A stretch of DNA of 57,564 nt from Magnetococcales bacterium. Its GTDB lineage: Bacteria > Pseudomonadota > Magnetococcia > Magnetococcales > UBA8363. Where the stretch lies: the NCBI GenBank assembly GCA_015232865.1, contig JADFYU010000014.1, positions 1 through 57,564 on the forward strand, given 5' to 3'. Shown piece after piece: positions 55,191 to 57,564 of this stretch (its first letter is position 1; each line of letters opens with the position of its first letter). The notes below the pieces were generated by a model. It was not told the origin of the DNA, did no database searches, and worked only from the letters and a program-made list of their open reading frames with translations. A program made the translations under genes and the position numbers.

Positions 55191-55607
55191 TTATTCCAAT
55201 TCGTCCAGAGCCTTCTGATAACGGCGGGCGTGAGAGCGCTCGGCCTTGGCCAGGGTCTCCATCCAGTCGCCGATCTCGTCGAAGCCCTCATCCCGGGCGG
55301 TCTTGGCCATGCCGGGATACATGTCGGTGTACTCATGGGTCTCGCCCGCAACCGCCGAAGCCAGGTTGGCCTTGGTGGCACCGAAGGGCATGCCGGTAGC
55401 GGGATCGCCGCAGACCTCCAGATATTCCAGGTGGCCGTGGGCGTGACCAGTCTCACCCTCCGCCGTAGAACGGAACAGGGCTGCGACATCGGCGTAGCCT
55501 TCCACGTCCGCTTTGTTTGCGAAATAGAGATAGCGGCGGTTGGCCTGGGATTCGCCGGCGAAGGCGTCTTTTAGATTTTGCTCGGTTTTGCTGTTTTTCA
55601 GTTCCAT
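55191..55607 (-). CDS. rubrerythrin (ferritin-like domain only)
   Basis: A protein of 138 residues from the ATG that has AAGGAG 6 nt upstream; an ATG 6 bp earlier lies too close to that site. [49 protein letters not shown] and [18 protein letters not shown] carry the glutamates and histidines of the di-iron centre. The C-terminal rubredoxin domain of classic rubrerythrins is absent, so electrons must come from another protein, probably the Fe-S protein encoded next. It reduces hydrogen peroxide. Confidence 0.92.
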   Translation of the reverse strand: MELKNSKTEQNLKDAFAGESQANRRYLYFANKADVEGYADVAALFRSTAEGETGHAHGHLEYLEVCGDPATGMPFGATKANLASAVAGETHEYTDMYPGMAKTARDEGFDEIGDWMETLAKAERSHARRYQKALDELE

Positions 55608-55689
55608 GTTCATCTCCTTGAGTTGGAAAAAGGATCAATCACCATTGGGCTGGCACGGCGTCGACCGCAGGGCGTCAATGGGATGCATG

Positions 55690-55742
55690 ATAGTCTGAAT
55701 CTATTGTTTTGTATAATACTATCTAACAATGGTATTGATAGT
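55690..55742. promoter_or_regulatory. candidate OxyR site in the rubrerythrin promoter region
   Basis: ATAG-N7-CTAT (55690-55704) is a perfect half of the OxyR consensus. The next two tetrads at the right spacing are TATA and CTAA, partial matches. An overlapping inverted repeat, ACTATC-N13-GATAGT (55718-55742), adds to the symmetry. It lies 83-135 bp upstream of rubrerythrin. Confidence 0.45.
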
Positions 55743-55761
55743 CTCCACCTATCCAGTCCCG

Positions 55762-55785
55762 AAAAAAGGAGAGCCGAAGCCCTCC
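55762..55785 (-). terminator. intrinsic terminator, relic of the cytochrome c peroxidase gene
   Basis: On the minus strand GGAGGGC-TTCG-GCTCTCC is followed directly by TTTTTT. It lies downstream of the cytochrome c peroxidase fragment and upstream of the rubrerythrin promoter. It would end any transcript from the oxyR side. Confidence 0.75.
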
Positions 55786-55858
55786 AAGGTTTGCTTCCGG
55801 CGGAAAAGGCGATCCTACTTTATATCTACCGGCTTTGGGGTTGAAGATGTGCTGACCG

Positions 55859-55990
55859 GCAGAATTGAACCTGGGCGATGTTGAAGACGGCGTTCAAGGC
55901 GGTGGGGGCGTTGCGTGGGCCTTTGGCCCAACCGTGGCCGATGGAGGTTTCCAGGTTGTCGTCCCCGCCCATGCCCAATAACATCAATAG
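55859..55990 (-). pseudogene. cytochrome c peroxidase (CcpA/MauG-like) fragment
   Basis: The minus strand reads NLETSIGHGWAKGPRNAPT then ALNAVFNIAQ, the conserved block after the first haem site of di-haem cytochrome c peroxidases (TSIGHGWQKGPRNAPTVFNAVFN). Immediately after NIAQ the frame shifts away from the expected FWDGR. The haem-binding CxxCH motifs and the rest of the ~320-residue enzyme are gone. About 40 codons remain. Confidence 0.75.
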
Positions 55991-56020
55991 GCCATGCCTA
56001 TAGGAAGAGATTTTAGTTCA

Positions 56021-56986
56021 TCAACCAGCATCACCGGTTATTAGAAGTCGAATACCTTTTGGAGGGTTTTTCCGAACCGCGCCGACGATGGCGTCAATAA
56101 CCTCGGGATGGGGATAGGAGCTACGCCAGGCCAACGCCACCCGGCGGCTTGGAGCAGGATCGGCGAAAGGAACGTATCGGACCAGTCGACTCTCCTTGTT
56201 GGGACAGACCGGCGTCGTGCACAGAAGCGTATTGACGGAGGTGATCGGTAGAACCGAAATACCTGCGCCGGTGGCCACCATGTGCCGAATGGTCTCCAGA
56301 GAGCTGCCCTCAATGATGTTGCCCGGTCCGGATGCGGTATCCTCCAGACGCATGCACTCCGGACAAATCTCCAAAACCTGATCGCGAAAGCAATTGCCCT
56401 TGCCCAGAAGAATCAGATCATCATCCGCCAGTTCAGCACCGCGCAGATCCGTCCTCTCCTGCCAGAGATGACCGGCCGGCACAGCGGCGACGAAGGGTTC
56501 GTCATAGAGATGCAGTACCTGCAAGCCATGCTCCTGGAATGGCAGAGCAATGAAGATGGCGTCCAGTTCGCCCCGTTTCAGACGTTCGGACAGAACATGG
56601 GTATAGTTTTCCTCCACCAGGAGTCTCATCTTCGGGGCAATGTCATGAAATATTGGAATAATGCCCGGAAAAAGGTAAGGGCCAATGGTGAGAATAGCGC
56701 CAATCCGTAACTGTCCACAGAGAGGATCGGTTCCGCCCTGGGCGATATCCTGGATCCGTTCCACCTCCTCCAGAACCTTTTGAATCTGCTCCAGAACCTG
56801 TGCGCCATGACTCGTGATCTTGATTTCATTCTTGAACCGCTCAAACAGCGGCAGACCCAACTCCTCTTCCAAATTTTTCACCGCCACGCTGAGAGAGGGT
56901 TGGCTGACATGGCAGATTTTTGCGGCGCGGCTGAAATTTCTTTCCCGAGCCACGGCGATGGCATATTTCAACTGATTCAGGTTCAT
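56021..56986 (-). CDS. oxyR: OxyR, hydrogen-peroxide-sensing LysR-family regulator
   Basis: A 321-residue LysR-type regulator. The N-terminal HTH (RNFSRAAKICHVSQPSLSVAV, residues 16-36) is followed by the linker helix and the substrate-like domain. GKGNCFRDQVLEICPEC places cysteines at residues 199 and 208, the same numbers as the disulfide-forming pair of E. coli OxyR, so peroxide sensing is very likely. It faces rubrerythrin and peroxidase relics on the same strand. Its own upstream region has ATAG/CTAT tetrads consistent with autoregulation. Confidence 0.93.
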   Translation of the reverse strand: MNLNQLKYAIAVARERNFSRAAKICHVSQPSLSVAVKNLEEELGLPLFERFKNEIKITSHGAQVLEQIQKVLEEVERIQDIAQGGTDPLCGQLRIGAILTIGPYLFPGIIPIFHDIAPKMRLLVEENYTHVLSERLKRGELDAIFIALPFQEHGLQVLHLYDEPFVAAVPAGHLWQERTDLRGAELADDDLILLGKGNCFRDQVLEICPECMRLEDTASGPGNIIEGSSLETIRHMVATGAGISVLPITSVNTLLCTTPVCPNKESRLVRYVPFADPAPSRRVALAWRSSYPHPEVIDAIVGAVRKNPPKGIRLLITGDAG

Positions 56987-57089
56987 GGTCTTCCTGCGGT
57001 CATGGTAACGTGAAAGAAAGTGATATGTTGAAGCGCCATGTTCCGCCAGGAATATCCCTGAGCGACCCCCATGGTGACGACTTATATTG

Positions 57090-57125
57090 ATAGGTGCAGC
57101 ATATCATCTATTGATAACCATCTAA
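57090..57125. promoter_or_regulatory. candidate OxyR self-regulatory site
   Basis: ATAG-N7-ATAT matches the first two tetrads of the OxyR consensus (second tetrad 3 of 4), preceded by TG as at the rubrerythrin site. CTAT, ATAA and CTAA follow at less regular spacing. It lies about 105-140 bp upstream of oxyR. Confidence 0.35.
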
Positions 57126-57143
57126 ACAACCTATGACTAGGCG

Positions 57144-57494
57144 ATGAAAGACAATTCCATTTTTAGTGGCGCTGTTCCTGGTTTTGACCCAGGTGCTTGG
57201 AGTTTTGTGCACGCATTGGATTCGGATGCTCATGCGCATGAGCATGGACATTCCTGTGAATTGTGTGCCCATATGGGCAACCTCGACCATGCCCCTAAAA
57301 CGGCAGTTAGAATCCTGGAAAATACAAATAAATTTTGTAATAATGTGGAGATGAAAAAAACACTTGGAGCGTACCACCCTCGAATCGAACAATCTCACAG
57401 GCCGCCGTGTGAAATTTTGAGAACGGCAATCCTCGCCATTCCCCCGCTGGTCTGGGGGCAGACATCTCTTATCTATCAGGAAACGTTATCCTAA
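57144..57494 (+). pseudogene. possible frameshifted His-rich secreted small protein
   Basis: One frame, from GTG 57166, gives a hydrophobic start (MALFLVLTQVLGVLCTH). The frame from 57144 gives HALDSDAHAHEHGHSCELCA then HMGNLDH. Joined by a -1/+2 shift near 57215 they would make a short secreted protein with a His/Cys metal-binding tail, like DUF2946-type proteins. Each frame alone lacks one half. After the His-rich part the sequence runs into a direct repeat. The evidence is suggestive only. Confidence 0.3.
57294..57364 (+). repeat. direct repeat of about 72 bp, copy 1
   Basis: CGGCAGTTAGAATCCTGGAA lies within a stretch that recurs at 57490 with few changes (CAAATAAATTTTGTAATAATGTGGAG versus CCAATAAACTCTGAAATAATATGGAG, broken into matching blocks). 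It extends into the possible His-rich gene. Confidence 0.85.
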
Positions 57495-57564
57495 AAACGG
57501 CAGTTAGAATCCTGGAAAATACCAATAAACTCTGAAATAATATGGAGATGAAAACAAAAACACT
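57490..57564 (+). repeat. direct repeat, copy 2, running off the window
   Basis: The second copy of the 57294 repeat, 196 bp further on. It reaches the window end, so its full length and any further copies are unknown. It has a TGA in the frame that is open in copy 1. Confidence 0.85.

Noticed and set aside
1..57564. CRISPR arrays, tRNA or rRNA genes, prophage or toxin-antitoxin modules
   Set aside because: No regularly spaced short repeats, cloverleaf-like sequences, rRNA signatures, phage structural genes or recognisable toxin-antitoxin pairs were seen on either strand.

Overview
The window looks like a chromosomal segment of a Gram-negative proteobacterium: it has outer-membrane efflux, lipoproteins, ETF-ubiquinone oxidoreductase, OxyR, UvrB and AmpG. 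Dispersed G+C-rich repeats with the core CGGGGCTTTGCCCCG, together with the gene mix, remind me of magnetotactic Magnetococcia-like bacteria. That assignment is weak inference and rests on no marker gene. No rRNA, tRNA or CRISPR array was seen.

Layout. (1) 1-2236: the end of a PhoU-like DUF47 protein, a Pit-type phosphate permease and an HTH-only transposase-like protein. (2) 2302-8690: a minus-strand RND multidrug efflux operon (adaptor, pump, outer-membrane factor, TetR) with a perfect 14-bp palindrome at its promoter. (3) 8865-22300: a large two-winged surface-carbohydrate region. The minus wing encodes a HAD phosphatase, an APH-like kinase, a split transketolase, a radical SAM/SPASM enzyme, a methyltransferase, a TPR-glycosyltransferase and a flavin reductase. 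The plus wing encodes a TIGR04325 methyltransferase, a DegT aminotransferase, a WbuC cupin, a second radical SAM/SPASM enzyme and a B12-binding radical SAM enzyme. Both wings are tightly packed and diverge from about 16668-16895, so they probably make and attach an unusual sugar or glycan substituent. (4) 22297-28883: an exported ankyrin protein, then an unrecognised A+T-richer block of one membrane protein, three lipoproteins (one with a decayed subtilisin-like domain) and one secreted protein. (5) 28906-33685: a dispersed repeat, AmpG, a truncated tyrosine recombinase, a DnaJ-zinc-finger microprotein, an M23 peptidase and a small unknown.

(6) 33789-41203: an acyltransferase/acyl-ACP-synthetase fusion, a Rieske protein, two divergently transcribed paralogous metallophosphoesterases with an unusual metal motif, and UvrB. 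(7) 41241-47819: repeats, an aminotransferase, a candidate antisense small RNA carrying an anti-Shine-Dalgarno loop, ETF-QO, a TPR protein, MsrA and an unknown. A 60-bp repeat sits just upstream of both the aminotransferase and msrA. (8) 47778-50279: a short MoxR/DUF58/DUF4381 operon without its usual VWA partners. (9) 50694-57564: a peroxide-stress region with a Dyp-type peroxidase, a tandem HD-GYP protein, DUF3501, an HdrD-like Fe-S protein, rubrerythrin and OxyR with both redox cysteines. Between these genes lie recognisable fragments of katG and of a cytochrome c peroxidase, plus a frameshifted His-rich small gene and a direct repeat at the window edge. This suggests that an older haem-peroxidase OxyR regulon has decayed while the rubrerythrin branch was kept.

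The most promising undescribed material is the two-winged radical SAM/transketolase cluster, the lipoprotein block with the pseudo-subtilase, the candidate small RNA at 42701-42845, the paired metallophosphoesterases and the peroxidase graveyard under OxyR.
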